Positions 12,491 to 24,400 of a DNA stretch of 64,000 nt are shown here, piece after piece. The notes beneath the pieces are model-generated. The model did no database searches. It saw only the letters and a program-made list of their open reading frames with translations, and was not told the DNA's origin. The stretch is taken from NCBI GenBank assembly GCA_003693505.1, contig QUZD01000042.1:124001-188000 (forward strand), in the 5' to 3' direction. This DNA is from Pseudonectria foliicola. Its lineage: Eukaryota; Ascomycota; Sordariomycetes; Hypocreales; Nectriaceae. The position numbers and the translations under genes are program-made. Positions within the stretch are counted from its first letter, which is position 1; each line of letters begins with the position of its first letter.

Positions 12491-13207
12491 TCCGCCAGCT
12501 GCCACCATGACTGGCTGCATCTTGTTATTACCGGACCTCTCGCCCCGCCAGCAGTCGCAATAATGCCAATGCAGCATCGCCAGCAACCACCTTCAATCAA
12601 TCCTTTCTTCGGCACGGCCGCGCCCCGTCTTTACTTTTTTTTTTTTGCCCTTCCTTCTTTTTTCTTTCCCTTCCCTTCTCACTCATCTCTCGTCTCTGCA
12701 AGATCGATGTGACGTCGCTCTGTTTCGTTCCCTAGTCCGATCCTGTAGATCTCATGGCATGGTCTCAAGATCTTGGACTCGACTGCCAGCCACCACCATC
12801 GTACTTCGTACAACATAACCAATCTGCTGGCCAGGTCTCTCAAATCCAGTCTCTCAGCTTTGACCAATTGATGGCTCTCTCCACGCATGCACTGATTACG
12901 TGCTTCCTCTTCAGATGGACCCCGCAGCAAGCGTTGGCACCGGCGTCCTCATTTCTCAGAGCTTGATGCCCGACTTTACCCTGGCCGTATGCATGTGTGG
13001 ACAATGATAATCTCCATGTACGTGCAATGGCAATCGTATCCCTACTGCGAATCCACTCACCCATGAGCCTCGGGGATTGGTATGTACTTACATGAACATG
13101 CATGCGGGGGCGAAGCAGCGTGTCCCTGCAGTCCCCGACTCTCTTCTCTGCCAGTCACCCAGCCTCATGTGCAACAACGTCCGTGTTACGGCAACCTGTA
13201 ACTTATT

Positions 13208-13259
13208 CGGTAAACTGTACTCGGTAAACTGTACTCGGTAAACTGTACTCGGTAAACTG
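13208..13259. repeat. 14-bp tandem repeat CGGTAAACTGTACT, 3.7 copies
   Basis: Three perfect and one partial copy of the 14-bp unit. It is followed directly by an ACAGATTACC motif (13261-13270), one of the dispersed motifs of this window. Confidence 0.95.
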
Positions 13260-14076
13260 CACAGATTACCCAATTGCCTACAGGCTACCTGCTGCGGCAA
13301 CTAGAAAACTCGAGTCTCGCCGAGCCTGGTCCTGGCTGCAGCTCCGGCCCCAGCCCCGGTCCCGGCTCCGGCCCCCGGCCCCCGGCCCGTGCCAGGCCTG
13401 AAGCAGCCCTGACGTGGCACCCGCCAGCACATTCCCGCCACGCCAGATTCCAGCCTAGTAGATTTCACCAACTTGGACCTTCCTGTTGCATACTACGCAC
13501 GTACGTTGGGGTACTGTGAGCGCAGGCTCAAGAGGCTGCGGTGCGCTTGGTCTGGTCTGCCCAGCCAACCCAACCCAGCCCAACCCGCGTCTTGTCGCGT
13601 GGGAAGTGGACCGCCCGGCCTGCTGCTTCTAGAGTACAGGTTAGAGCGGTCAAGCATCCAAGCTTACCGGTCTGGCTGTCGTTCACTTGGCATACACAGT
13701 ACTCCCAATTAGTAGAGTACTCCTGATCAGTAGAGCTTGCATCTTGGTCGTCGTCAGTATCCCCCAAGTAGGTAGGTAGGTACCCTAGGTAAGCTTCTGA
13801 ATGTGCTGCTGCAGACGACGGCGATGACGATGCGACCCTCTGACGCGAAACACTGCAATCCGTGTCGCATGTATGCCTGTGCCTCTTGTGCCTGTGCGTG
13901 TTTGCGTGTGTATGCGTGTGTGCGCGTGCGTACTGACATGTAAAGCCCTGCAAATCAATCAAGCAGCACAGCCGTCAGCCTTCAGCCGTCAGCCGTCTTT
14001 TCTTTTCTTTTGCTGCTTCGTTTTGCCCTTCCTCTCGCCTCTTCCCCCTTTATGCGCATCTTTCTTCTTCATTGAA

Positions 14077-14119
14077 CATCACATCACATCACATCCCTCA
14101 CTCACTCACTCACTCACTC
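14077..14119. repeat. CATCA and CTCA microsatellites
   Basis: Short arrays of CATCA and then CTCA units sit side by side. They mark the right edge of the repeat-rich block. Confidence 0.85.
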
Positions 14120-14921
14120 GCCAAGGCCAATCCACAGTCTGCCAATCTCGGAGCCGTGACCAAGGCTGATCTCACCACGGACCACATCGTGGCCGGTACA
14201 CTGCTATTGCCATGTAAACGCAGCGACCCAAAGATTGAGGCGGGAGGCGGGACTGTTTCTTCATCTTCCTGCTAATTGAGATTCCATGGCAGTTGAGAGG
14301 TGAGAGGCACAACCCCCGTCTGCTATGCAGCGAGTCCCAAACAGCTGGAGGCAACGCCAGCCCGATCCCACGCTAAAGCTGAGTGGTTGCATGGCATGGC
14401 ATCAGGGAAGTCCGTTACATTTGAGCCCAACCATGCATGGGGTCTCGTCCTGGGTAGGTAGTCTTGTCAAAACCAGGCCATGTAATATGCTCCGGCTTCG
14501 GTTGTAAATACACCATCATCGTTTGGCCTCTGTGTGCTATGGTACTGTACAATACGTAACGCAGAGATGCATGGCAAGGTAGTATTCAATCTCACCGCTA
14601 GCATCAGTCGGCCCTTGGATTGCTTCCACTCCACACTCGTCAGGCCCAGCCGCTGGCTGCTCCTCTGGCTCGGCACAGTTGACCATGTCGCCCATCCTAT
14701 CCCGCTGAGCAATTGTCCCCATCGGGGGCTCACTGCTATCGGCTCGGTGCACAGATGCCAGTTGCTGCTACTGCGCGTCTCACTCGTTGCCATCTGAGCC
14801 TCTTTCCCATCGTCATCCTTCTCGACGCCAGAGTCCTCATCTCCGCCCCCATCGGAACGGTTCAGCCTCTGCCTTGCCCGGATCGGTCTTTGCTATCAAG
14901 TCTCCTCATGCTTTAGGAGCC

Positions 14922-17594
14922 TCATACCTCTTCATTTTCCCAATCCTTTTCTACAAACATCGGGTCCTTTCGCGGTCCGCTGACCTCGAGTTTCTCCAGG
15001 AACTCTGGTGGCACTGTCGGGATGTACTTGCGCTCCCGCTCCCGGTTGACTCCTCCGAGCCCAGCGCCGAACGTCACTAGCATGTCAGTCACCGACGGTA
15101 GTGTAAACGGAAGCATGAGGGCCGGGTCGAGCAGCAGGTGCTCTGGTGCGTCGTCGTCGTCGTCGTCGTCAAAGCCGTCCTCTTTGGGATTCGGCGTCCC
15201 CTGAACGCTGCCCGGCGTCTCCAATCCATTGCCGTTGGACTTGCGGATCGGTGTTGCCGGCGTGCTGTCCTGCCCCGACTTCGGCAACGGCGAGGCGGGC
15301 CTCCCGCTGCGCCGGCGCTCCCTCTTCAGAGCCATCTCTTTTTGAATCGCCGTCAGGTACTTGGTCGCGCTCTTAGGGAGGCCCTTTTCTCCAACTTCCG
15401 GACGGTAATGGTGTGCTGCGTGCATGAGCTGCTGCGGGCTGAGTCTTCGTAGCTGTTGAAGCGTGCCAACGAGCGCCTCGAGATCGTCTGGTGCAAGCGA
15501 CGAGAAGCACTGGAGCCACTGGAGCAGCTGAATTACCGGCGCCAGGTGTCTTCGCGCGGCCTCCATGGTACTCTCCCCCGACGCTCGCATGTCGCCGCCC
15601 TCAAAGTGCTCAGCCTGCCTGTTGTTGCTTCTCGCCCAATCCTCCAGTATTGAGATATTCATCCGGATCTGCATGGCCTTGGTTCTGGCCAGGTACTTTC
15701 GATTTGACATTATTCGGTTGAAGAGCTCTGCGCCGATCCAATAAAGCAGCTGTGAGATGATTTGCGCCGTAATCACCGAGTGAATGTCATACAGATCCAG
15801 CACGAAGAGTGTCGAGGACAGAAGCGACGTTACGTTTCGGGGTGCCGGTTTTGCCCTTTGCTTCGGTGACGGAGGGCGAAACCTCTTCTCCGGTGGCTCT
15901 TCTTTCACTGCTGCTTTCCGCTTGAACAGTTTCCATTCGTTCTGGAATGTAATGTCCTCGAATCCCGGAATGGTCTCGTGGTCCAGCATGGCTACATCCA
16001 ACACCTTATCCAGACGCCGCTCCGCATCTCGAACAATCAAGATGAAGATTTCGTTGATGAGCTCCGCCAGTTGGGCCTGGAATTCAGTGGTGGCTTCCAC
16101 AAGCCCGGTGTCCTTCTTGAGGTAATGGAGAAGAAGCGTCGCGTTTGATATCCAAAAGGCAAGTATCGTCATGTCCCACTGGCATCTCTCCACCACGTCG
16201 TTGATGTAGTCCATGGCCGAGACCAGAAGCCTTTCCAACAGCTCTGGGCTCGAATGGTAGTGTGCATACCTCGCGCTCAAAAAGATCATGTTTGCCGGGA
16301 CGGGCTTTTGAGAGGGTGATCGCTGAGGCGTCATCTTGGTAATGATGATGTCCAATATCCTGTCAAGCTCGTGCTCCTGGAAGACAAACATTTGATCGTG
16401 GAGGCAACGTGTCCAGTCAAACTCTTGCTGGTCTTCTTCAAACTCGTCAACAGGCTGTGGCACGTTAGCAAGCCAGATATTTCCGAGTCACCGTACGCAA
16501 GGCTGGGCTGGAAACGCACCTCTGGCTGGTCGTCTATCCCGACATTGCCCAGGTCAACCTCTAGATCTCGGGCGCTCTCCATCATTAACCGTCTGCGCAT
16601 TTCATTCTCCGCCATTTCCTCCTCGAATCGGTCCTGGGAGAATCCAGGGCTGTAGAAGTCGTCCCCAACACCGGCATTCCCGATGTTGTAGCCATTGTCG
16701 TGGAGGTAGAATGACATGTCGCTGTCCGGAGGTACGAAATCAAAAGCCGTGCGCCCTGAAGAGGTCTTTTGATCAGAAGATGCATTGTTGTCGAGGAGGA
16801 GTTTCGCGATGCCCTTGTGCCGGTTCGTCATAGCCCACATGAGGGCGGTCCACTGGTTCCGATCCTGCTTGTTGACGTCTGCGCCGGCATCGATCAAGCT
16901 CTGTACAACGGCTTCGTGACCCTTTTTGTAGGCAACCCAGTTAGTTAGTCAGGCCAGCTATAGCTCTCCATAATAACTACGACTTACGAAGCAGCTGGCG
17001 TAGATCAGTGGCGGTGTCCCGTCTTCATCTGGGGCATCGACATCGACCAGTGACCTCGCCTTTCCATCCAAGATCTTTCGGATACGGTCCACGTCTCCGT
17101 TGCTCGCTGCCATGTTGAGGGCCTTTTGCAGCTTGTCCTTCTTCTCGTCGTCGGAGAGCTTCTCGTCGCTTACAATGGCATCCTCATCCTCGAAGACGGG
17201 GCCGGCCTGGTGGGCGGCTTGTGCGGCAAGCATTTCCATGAGTCGCGTGTCGCTATCCTTGGGCCCGTGGGCGATGGTGTCATCGTACCCGCGCTCGTTG
17301 AGGGAAAGGCCGGAGAAGTCGAGGGGCTTTGCTAGGGCCGGCGTCGTGAGGAACTGGGACTGTCCTGTATCAGGGTTTGGGTCAGTCATGTTGTCTCAAT
17401 AGTCGCACCACTGCGAGGGGGGAGGGCGGAGGGAGGGCGCGGGACGAACCTTGCCAGCCATCATACATCTCCGTCTCCTGCACGAGGGCTTCCACCGGGG
17501 CATGTCTGCGATCGTCGAGCGAGGTTGGAAGATCGGCAGGCAGGGCACGGGGCTTATGCTCGCCATCACTGTCGTTCGGATGCCCTAGATCCAT
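14922..17594 (-). CDS. Ankyrin-repeat and DIL (dilute) domain protein
   Basis: Minus-strand exons are 17594-17450, 17364-16988, 16921-16520 and 16454-14922 (818 aa); introns are 85, 66 and 65 bp. The start at 17594 (MDLGHPNDSDGEH) is preferred over an ATG at 17389 because splicing the first exon removes that ATG and joins MYDGWQ to GQSQFLTTPALA without a break. Ankyrin repeats cover about residues 120-220, including GTPPLIYASCF and the classic DAGADVNKQDRNQWTALMWA. A DIL domain, as in the cargo-binding tail of class V myosins, lies in the central part of the last exon (around LLYWIGAELFNRIMSNRKYL). The C-terminus has an Asp run and a conserved-looking TVPPEFLEKL segment. Fungal proteins with this architecture exist and are poorly characterised; a role in cargo or vesicle binding is inference. 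The stop codon overlaps a donor-like GTATGAG, so a further exon cannot be excluded. Confidence 0.9.
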
Positions 17595-18274
17595 GATCGA
17601 AGGAGGGGCAAGGCGAGACTCGGTGGTTGGCGCATGGAACTCGCTCGCAAGCGGAGGGGGAGGCGGAGGCGGAGGCGGAGGGCGCGGGTGTGAGTGCGAG
17701 TGCGAGTGTGATGTCGTCGGCAGGTTTCAGGAGTACCGCAACGTGGTGGTATCGCCGAAACGCTGTCTCTCGGGGCAGCCAACCCGTTTTGAGAAGGAAG
17801 ATGGGTGTGCTTCGGCAGGTAAGGTACCTACAGTAGGTAGGTATGGAGAAATGGTCGTCTGGCGAATGACTAGATGGAATAGGTAGAGAGAGCTGTGGCC
17901 TCGCTCCGTGCCTCCTGCGGGCATTGGCAATGGAGCTCAGCCACAAGAGTGGCCCGTGCACGTGTCTCTGTTTCCCATTGATGACGAAGAGGTCGTCGTT
18001 GCATTTGGCACTTGGAATTCCTGCCCTGGATGATAATTTCTATAGACTACAAGTTTCTGATTGATGCAACAAGAGAATAGCGTGGCATTCCCGGGAGAGG
18101 CGATGCTCCCTCCCTCCCTCCCTTACAATCTCCTCCCCTGTTCAATACACGCAGAGCCGAGTTATCCATGTAATCATCAACATTGATTGCTTAGTGAGGT
18201 TGTGCACCCGCATAGCAGTGGAAAGCACATCAGGATCTTGGCCCTAAGGTCAAATGTCTTGCACAATACATCTG
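17595..18274. other. Intergenic region between DIL-gene start and allantoicase stop
   Basis: This 680-bp interval should contain the promoter of the ankyrin/DIL gene and the 3' end of the allantoicase gene, both on the minus strand. It holds a GGAGGC hexamer run near 17652-17680, a GAGTGC run just after it, and AGGTACCTA/TAGGTAGGTA motifs near 17822-17843. No gene is visible. Confidence 0.6.
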
Positions 18275-19405
18275 CTATACTGCTCGCTTTCCAAAGGCTC
18301 TCAGCCTCTTGACGCCGCCATCCGGAATCATAATGAGCTTGACATGGCTAAACACGGCGTCCTTGGAGGAGCACGCAAAGTCATGCTCGGCGTCCGGTCC
18401 CGTCTTACTCGGCGGCACAACCTCCTTCCATGCGTCCGCGTCGGCCGAGGGCTCTCCGTCGCCGGTCCATTCGATAGCCTGAATGGCGACCTTCTGGGGA
18501 AAGTTACCCCGGAAGTGGGCCGTATCTACCACAAAGTTTGAGATGTAGCCGGGCGCGCCGAGCTTGATGATGGTCCAGTCAGTGTGGCCCTTGGTGCGGG
18601 ACCTTGCCGTCTCCCAGCCGTCGCCCATGTCCTTGCCGCGTCCCGGGAGGAGGAGGTTGTCCTTGGTGCCAAAGTGCTGGTCGCTGCAGGAGACGGCGAC
18701 GCCTCCGTTTTGAGCTGCAGCCAGGTCAAAGATGGCCTCCTTGTCGTCGGGGAAGACGGGGACTGCGTGGCCAAAGAGGCGGAAGCGAGCAATACCGCCG
18801 TCGGGGTACATGTTGAGCCGGACGTGGGTGTACTGTTTTTGGGTGGGCTGGTCGAGCTTCCAACCAAACCGCTGGGACGGGCCGCACTCTTGGAGGCCGA
18901 GAATCGTCTCCCACTTGCCTCGGCCGCCCTGCCATGACACGACTTGGTCGTCATCTTGGCTGAAGCAGCCCTCGACCGAGATGGCGGGGGCATGGTTGCC
19001 GGAAAAGAAGGCCGTGTCCACCTCGACGCCTTGGACGGTGCCCGAGGCCACGCCCAGCCTCACAACCACCCAGTCGAAAGGCTCGGAGTTGTGTCTCCGC
19101 GTCTCCCAACCGTCGTACCAGGCACCCGTGAAGACCATCTTGCCAGGCTGCCGGATGGGAGCAGTGGGCGTCAGGAGGTTGGCAGCCTCAGCAAACCATT
19201 GATCTGAGAAGGCAAGGATCTTACCACCGAGGGCGCCCGAGATGAGATCTGTTGCTCCCTGTTAGCACATCCCCCGCAATCGACGAGATTGGAATGGCCT
19301 ACCAATGCAGCTGGACCGGAAAGTCTTGTCAATGACATCGCCGCCGAGGCGAGAGGCATCGACCGAGTCGAGCTTATACTCAATCTCATCCAGAACAGAA
19401 GCCAT
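18275..19405 (-). CDS. alc-1: Allantoicase (EC 3.5.3.4)
   Basis: Minus-strand exons are 19405-19303 and 19248-18275, giving 358 aa; the 54-bp intron has a GTAGGC donor and a GCTAAC branch site. The enzyme hydrolyses allantoate to ureidoglycolate and urea, a late step of purine catabolism that lets the fungus use purines as nitrogen source. The protein begins MASVLDEIEYKL and contains two allantoicase-type beta-sandwich halves. The first contains GAWYDGWETRRHN and the second the matching GDGWETARSRTKGHTDW; each half ends with a VRLNMYPDGG- or VKLIMIPDGG-type segment followed by a K/RxFG motif. The length is normal for the family. A UaY-type TCGG-N6-CCGA element and a paired GATA site lie 170-290 bp upstream, matching the known control of this pathway by UaY/PCO-1 and AreA/NIT2. 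It is transcribed divergently from the cytochrome b561 gene. Confidence 0.96.
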
Positions 19406-19573
19406 GTTGATGATGCTGGTGCAACGCTACGATTCAGGTTTCCCAATGCCAATGCCCTGCTCGAGACTTGTATTTGCACTGTTGGGTTTCGGGAGTTTGG
19501 AAATGGTTGGAACTGCCGCACCTTGAGAAGACAGGCAGCAGGATGCCAGGATCGGGAGGCGGGGAGGGGGATC

Positions 19574-19587
19574 TCGGCCACTTCCGA
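19574..19587. promoter_or_regulatory. UaY/PCO-1-type purine-regulator site (TCGG-N6-CCGA)
   Basis: The sequence TCGG CCACTT CCGA matches exactly the palindromic TCGG-N6-CCGA consensus known for the Zn2Cys6 regulator UaY of Aspergillus nidulans. It lies about 170 bp upstream of the allantoicase ATG. UaY mediates uric-acid induction of purine-utilisation genes, so position and target agree. Binding is inferred. Confidence 0.75.
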
Positions 19588-19680
19588 CGGGAGCGGCCAC
19601 CTCAAGACGCCGGGCGCCGTCGGCTAGGGCTCTCCAGGCTTCGGCAATTATGGAGCCAGGGGTGTGGGGAGGTTGCGCTA

Positions 19681-19693
19681 CGATAGCTTATCA
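19681..19693. promoter_or_regulatory. Paired inverted GATA sites (AreA/NIT2-type)
   Basis: CGATAGCTTATCA contains GATAG on the plus strand and TGATAAG on the minus strand, two inverted HGATAR elements sharing a centre. Closely spaced GATA elements are the known targets of AreA/NIT2, which activates nitrogen-catabolic genes when ammonium and glutamine are scarce. The pair is 276-288 bp upstream of the allantoicase ATG. Confidence 0.65.
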
Positions 19694-20558
19694 TCCGTCG
19701 TAAATCTTGCTGCAGGGCACCTGGGCACGTCCTTCTACTGCGTTGGATTGGTCTGATCAGTACAGTTCCCGCGTGGGTGGGGGATTCTAGGGGTTGTTCC
19801 CGAGTTGCGACTTTGAGCTTAGTCTTCACAGGCACAGTTTCCACCATTGGGATACATAGTCATCCTTATCCCAACCAAGATGCAGAGCTGTTGTTATAGG
19901 TTAGCCCAAGGACCAGCTCCATGTCACGGAACCTCATCCTCAACGCTGTAGCCCGAGTATCTAGTGGTTGTGAGAGTGACGCGCCGCTTGCAGTATAAAC
20001 ATGTATCGGTAGCCAGACCTGTGTTGAAAACCATCTTGGAAATCTCCATCTGTTCCATCACCTCTGCTCCGGACCTGACTTAGCCGCCCGTCTCGATGGC
20101 GCAATTCCACGTCCAGTAATGGATGGCATGGGACTGTAAAAGTGTCACCCAGATGGTACGCTACCCCGCCATGCCGTCGCATTCTAGCGCTCCTCCTCCT
20201 CAGGGTACAGCGTACCTAATTACGGTACGTTGCCAGTACAGTACCTAGTTCGCTACACGCATTGTAAAATCTGGGTCCTGATAGGCTCGATTCAACAACG
20301 GCTTGTTGTCGTCATCGGAACAAGCTCCAGCGTTACCTACCGACCTTATTACCAACGTGATTACAGATCACCGAGCAAGCCGTCTTACCCTCTTCGCCTT
20401 TTCCTTTCTGCTTCTTCACCTCGTCGTTGATGCCTCTTGGCGATTGATAAATATCCCTTGCTCGACCTGCCATCGCCAGCTGTCGCGCCATTCATCTTCA
20501 CGACTCGAAGAGTAGGAAAAGGAAGGAAAACAGTGCATCGCAACCCTCGGCGACGACC

Positions 20559-21440
20559 ATGTCCAGCGCCACAGGTATTCCCAGCCGCTCACCTCCCGAT
20601 GAGGTAGTCGGCGGTGATCGCGGAGAGGCTGAGCCGCTGCTTGGCCGTCCAGGCGATGCTGCGCAGGGACAGGATGTTTCCTACTTGAAAAATCTTATTC
20701 TTGGTATGTCCTTGTGGCCGACGTCGACGTACTGGACGGCCTGATGTTGCGATGCTGAGATGTTGAGATGTTGGATGGATGATATGAAATGTTCAACGCT
20801 GATACAACGTCTTCCCAACCCTCTAGGCACGGGCATCCTCGCTCAATTTGGCGTCATCCTCCTCGTTGCCCTCATCTGGGCCAGCGTCTTCACCAAGCCC
20901 GTCATCCTCTTCTCTGGACACCCGCTTGCCCAGTCGCTAGCCATCCTCACGCTCGCTCAGTCCATCCTCACGCTCCAGCCCACGCACACTGCCGAGCAGA
21001 AGCGCGTCGGACAGCGCATCCACGCGTCGCTCAACCTAGTCGCCTTCCTCCTCCTCGTGGCCGGCGTCACCATCATCGAGTACAACAAGATTGCTAGCAA
21101 TGGCCCCCACTTCCACTCCGTCCACGGCTACTTTGGCGTCATCACCTCCATCATCCTCCTGCTCCAGTACATTGTGGGCTTCACCATGTGGGCGACGCCA
21201 AAGCTCTACGGAGGCGAGCAGCGGGCAAAGTCCATCTGGAAGTACCACCGCTACAGCGGCTACGTGATCCTGGTGCTGCTCCTGGCCACTGTCTGCACGG
21301 CGGTTGATACCGACTACAACAAGAACGTTCTCAAGCTCAAGTACTGGTCTACGGTACTCCTCTCACTGCTCATTCTAGTCGGCGTGTTCCCGCGCATCCA
21401 GAAGCAAAAGCTCGGATTCAAACGCTCCGGCCAGGCTTAA
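20559..21440 (+). CDS. Cytochrome b561 domain membrane protein
   Basis: Exons are 20559-20703 and 20827-21440 (252 aa), joined across a 123-bp intron with donor GTATGT and acceptor CTCTAG. The first ~48 residues are a hydrophilic cytosolic tail (MSSATGIPSRSPPDE). Five to six hydrophobic segments follow, starting with LAQFGVILLVALIWASVF. Histidines at FSGHPLA, QRIHASL, HSVHGYFG and KYHRYSG sit at the positions expected for the four haem-b ligands of the b561 fold. Family members carry electrons across membranes, often coupled to ferric-iron or ascorbate redox chemistry; the physiological partner is unknown here. No fused DOMON or reductase domain is present, and there is no cleavable signal peptide. 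It shares a divergent promoter region with allantoicase, but a functional link is not implied. Confidence 0.92.
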
Positions 21441-24400
21441 TCAGCACCAATCAACAGTGAAGGAACCCACTTCATACTATTGTTGAATACTCCTGCTCCA
21501 GGACAGCAGACGCGCGATTAATCATTCATTGCATGCACCGTCGCTTGGTACCGAAATGTCGACTGAGATTCCCTTGATAAAATCGATTATTGACCTATAA
21601 GTGGTTGAAACGTCTTGACATTCGTTCACAGACTTAGAAGTATTTGATAGCTTAATTGGAATACAAGCCCTACAAATATGGCTTGAGAGACTCTCCTCAC
21701 TTTCTCCTTATGCTGTTCTGATTTCCCGGTGCTCTGCATATTTTCGTTCGTTGAGTGGCCAAGGGTCGTTATGCAATCTGACTGCCATGTCCAGCCGAGC
21801 TTTCCTTGCCACGATGGTCCACCTCCGCTCAAGACACCCGGCACGGGTGGAGGGTAGTATGCTGTGTGTTTGCAATATTCCAACATGCTCCTTGGAAGCT
21901 CCCAGGTCTACGTTCCCTGGAGCAAAAGGGCCAAGGCGAGCGCGAAGTGCTACTCGATTGTTTCTAGTCTTGAATGGCCGATTCGATAGGGTGATGATCT
22001 TCACTCTGACATTGCTCAAGGACAGGCATTGCCGATAATATCAGAGGATGGGTGACAACTAGGTAGGTACCCCTTGGATGTTGAAGACTTTCAATGATCA
22101 ACGCCTTGTCCTTCCAAACCATGGATCAAGCATTCAGCAACTCGGTACAGCCCCTTTCTTATGATCTGGGTCCTTGTGTCTTGTTCAAACGCTGGATCTT
22201 GCCCACGAAGAGATTTTGGAAGCTCGCCTGAGACTGTTACGTGGAACAATGAGCCTTACATGAACCTAGACATGGCATCATGGGCAGCAGAGAGTTCTAG
22301 TGCTCATAAGCAACTCGTGGAAATGGGAGCCCAAAAGAAGACGACATATCTTGTATCTTCACGATATACATGACGCCAAATACTTCCTATGCTTCCTTCT
22401 TCCAGTGCTCGCGAGACGGCCAAAGACATCCTGTGGCAGCTCAACCGATATACGTCAAGATGATAGCCGGCAAGCAATGATCAGGCCCACTTACAAGAGG
22501 AAAAGTCATCTACATTTACAGATTCTAGTGGTTCCACACAACAATTAGCTTTCTCTCGCGCGGCGAGTAGCTGGCGCAGCTCGAGACAGTTGCTGCATGT
22601 GTGGTCAAGTACTGGGTGTCGTCTTGAGTTCTCCAGAGTTGCTGGGAAGAATCCAACTCAGGACCTGATACTCTGGCGGCAAGGTTGGAGCCAGAGACGA
22701 GAGACTCGGGGGTAGATAGGCTCACGCAAACGATTACCGGAGTCTTGGGGTGGCCAGCGCAGCGTAGTTCGGCAAACACCGCAGGCCACTCCAGAACTGG
22801 TTTGCTCATCAGCCACGGGATGGTGCAGGCGTTTGATGACGTAGAAGAGGCTTTGTGGCCAGACGACGGTTTCACAGCTAGACGCAGTGCTTCATGACCA
22901 ACATCATTGGGGTGAATGTGACAATGTGCAACGCCAACGGGAGATCCTAAGACGGTTTCGCGTGACGTTAGCCTAGTTGTGAGCGAGAGCGAGGTCATTG
23001 CTGACACTCAGAGGGCAAACGCAGCATGTCATGTCTGGAAAGGCTCAACAGGTCGTCGGGTAAGATGCCAAGCAGGCCGGGGCTGTGCGGTGCCGTGGGA
23101 TGAGGCGGCGTTCCGAGCGGCAATGCCGACCCCCGTATCGATACGCCCGCACTGTCCAGGGACTTTTGAGCATGGTTTTGGGGTCGGGGAGGAACGAGAC
23201 TGTGAAGCTCGCGTTCTCGTCTCTGGACGGATGGTGATGGTGTTGAAGGGCCCAGACGTTGGATGTGGGGGAAGGCAATGGAAAAGTCGTATCATCCGAG
23301 CTCTTGAGGACCGAGGGCTGAAACAACCAAAGCGAGCATGTAGATTGTACATTTCTATAGAGCTCCGTGGTGAGCCTGTTGTCCGGTACGTCTGTGTGCG
23401 TGAACTGCGGTCGATGCCATCTGGTACCTACCAACCTTACCTTGCCTTACTAGAGATAGGTACGTACGTAGTACCTACAGTAGGATGAGAAAGTGAGGCG
23501 GCGGATCGGCGTGTCATCATATCCCATGTCTGCCCCTACGATTCCCATCCGTCCGACCACCCATCCCAGGACCCCTCGTCCGTCCAGGAACAAGGCCACG
23601 AGGGTTCTCCATGTCTTTCTTGCGGGGTGACGGTTTAATGAACTGATCATGTGCTCACGTTTCAGCCCGCCTGGTTATACGATGTACACCAAGTACTGTC
23701 TATGCCGTCGGCCCTCAACCCTGTTTGTCCTGCTGTATCTGTTGTACCTGGGGTATCGTCCAACGTGGTGCGGTAAACTAGGCCCGTGCCGCTTTCTCAT
23801 ACACTCAAGGACGTTGAGCTGGCCGGTGCCAGTCAATGCATGCTCCGCGCTGGCGGGACTTGCCGCTGGCAGTCACTTAGTGTTTGGGATAGCCAAGCAG
23901 CCAAGGTATGGGGAGTAAGTAGGTCGGTCGTCTTTGACGGACTGATGTGTAAGTAGGTAGGTATATAGAATACCTACCTTATGTAGCACCTCTGGTTAAA
24001 CGCATGCAAGTAGCCGAACGATGTGGACAAGACAGGCGTGCTGGATGCTCGATACAGCGGTAGAAGAACGAAAAAGGTACCTTACCAGGCTGGTGGATGC
24101 TTACCCTAGACTCTGCTGGCCAGGGAATCTGTCTCTAGCCGGACACGTGTCGCCCGCTCCCCAAGCAGGGATCTAGCCGGGATCTGGGTGGGACGCCGCT
24201 GACGTCAGAGGGTGCTCACCGGCCGTGTAGACGTCATGGGCTCTGCTGATGAGTGCTGACTCTTCAGGCGATCCCTTGAAGCAAACCCATCAAGCCGCAT
24301 ATTTGCAAAGCCAAGGCCTGAGAGCTGTTTCACTCTTGTCCACGGTACTGCGCGTGCTGCGCGTGCTGCGCCAGCCCGCGTGTCCGTGTGTCCGTGTGTT

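Larger units (their letters stand above)
9668..14921. other. Gene-free block rich in micro- and minisatellites
   Basis: About 5.2 kb separates the start of the TBC gene from the stop of the ankyrin/DIL gene. I see no gene here. Frames are short or made of tandem-repeat translation. The stretch holds at least fifteen different tandem repeats with periods of 4-14 bp between 9861 and 14119, plus a G11 run at 11022-11032 and several TAGGTAGGTA and ACAGATTAC motifs. The 5' leader and promoter of the TBC gene must lie at its left end. Confidence 0.65.
19406..20558. other. Divergent promoter between allantoicase and cytochrome b561 genes
   Basis: 1.15 kb separates the two start codons, so the region must hold both promoters. 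The allantoicase side contains the UaY-type and GATA elements listed separately, and a further TTATC (GATAA on the minus strand) near 19866. No coding frame is supported. Confidence 0.7.

Noticed and set aside
17382..17389. ATG at 17389 as start of the ankyrin/DIL protein
   Set aside because: It falls in an intron once the upstream exon 17594-17450 is joined; the spliced N-terminus is continuous and better supported.
22525..23007. 160-codon minus-strand frame
   Set aside because: No domain, no neighbouring exon with compatible splice sites, and composition typical of non-coding DNA.
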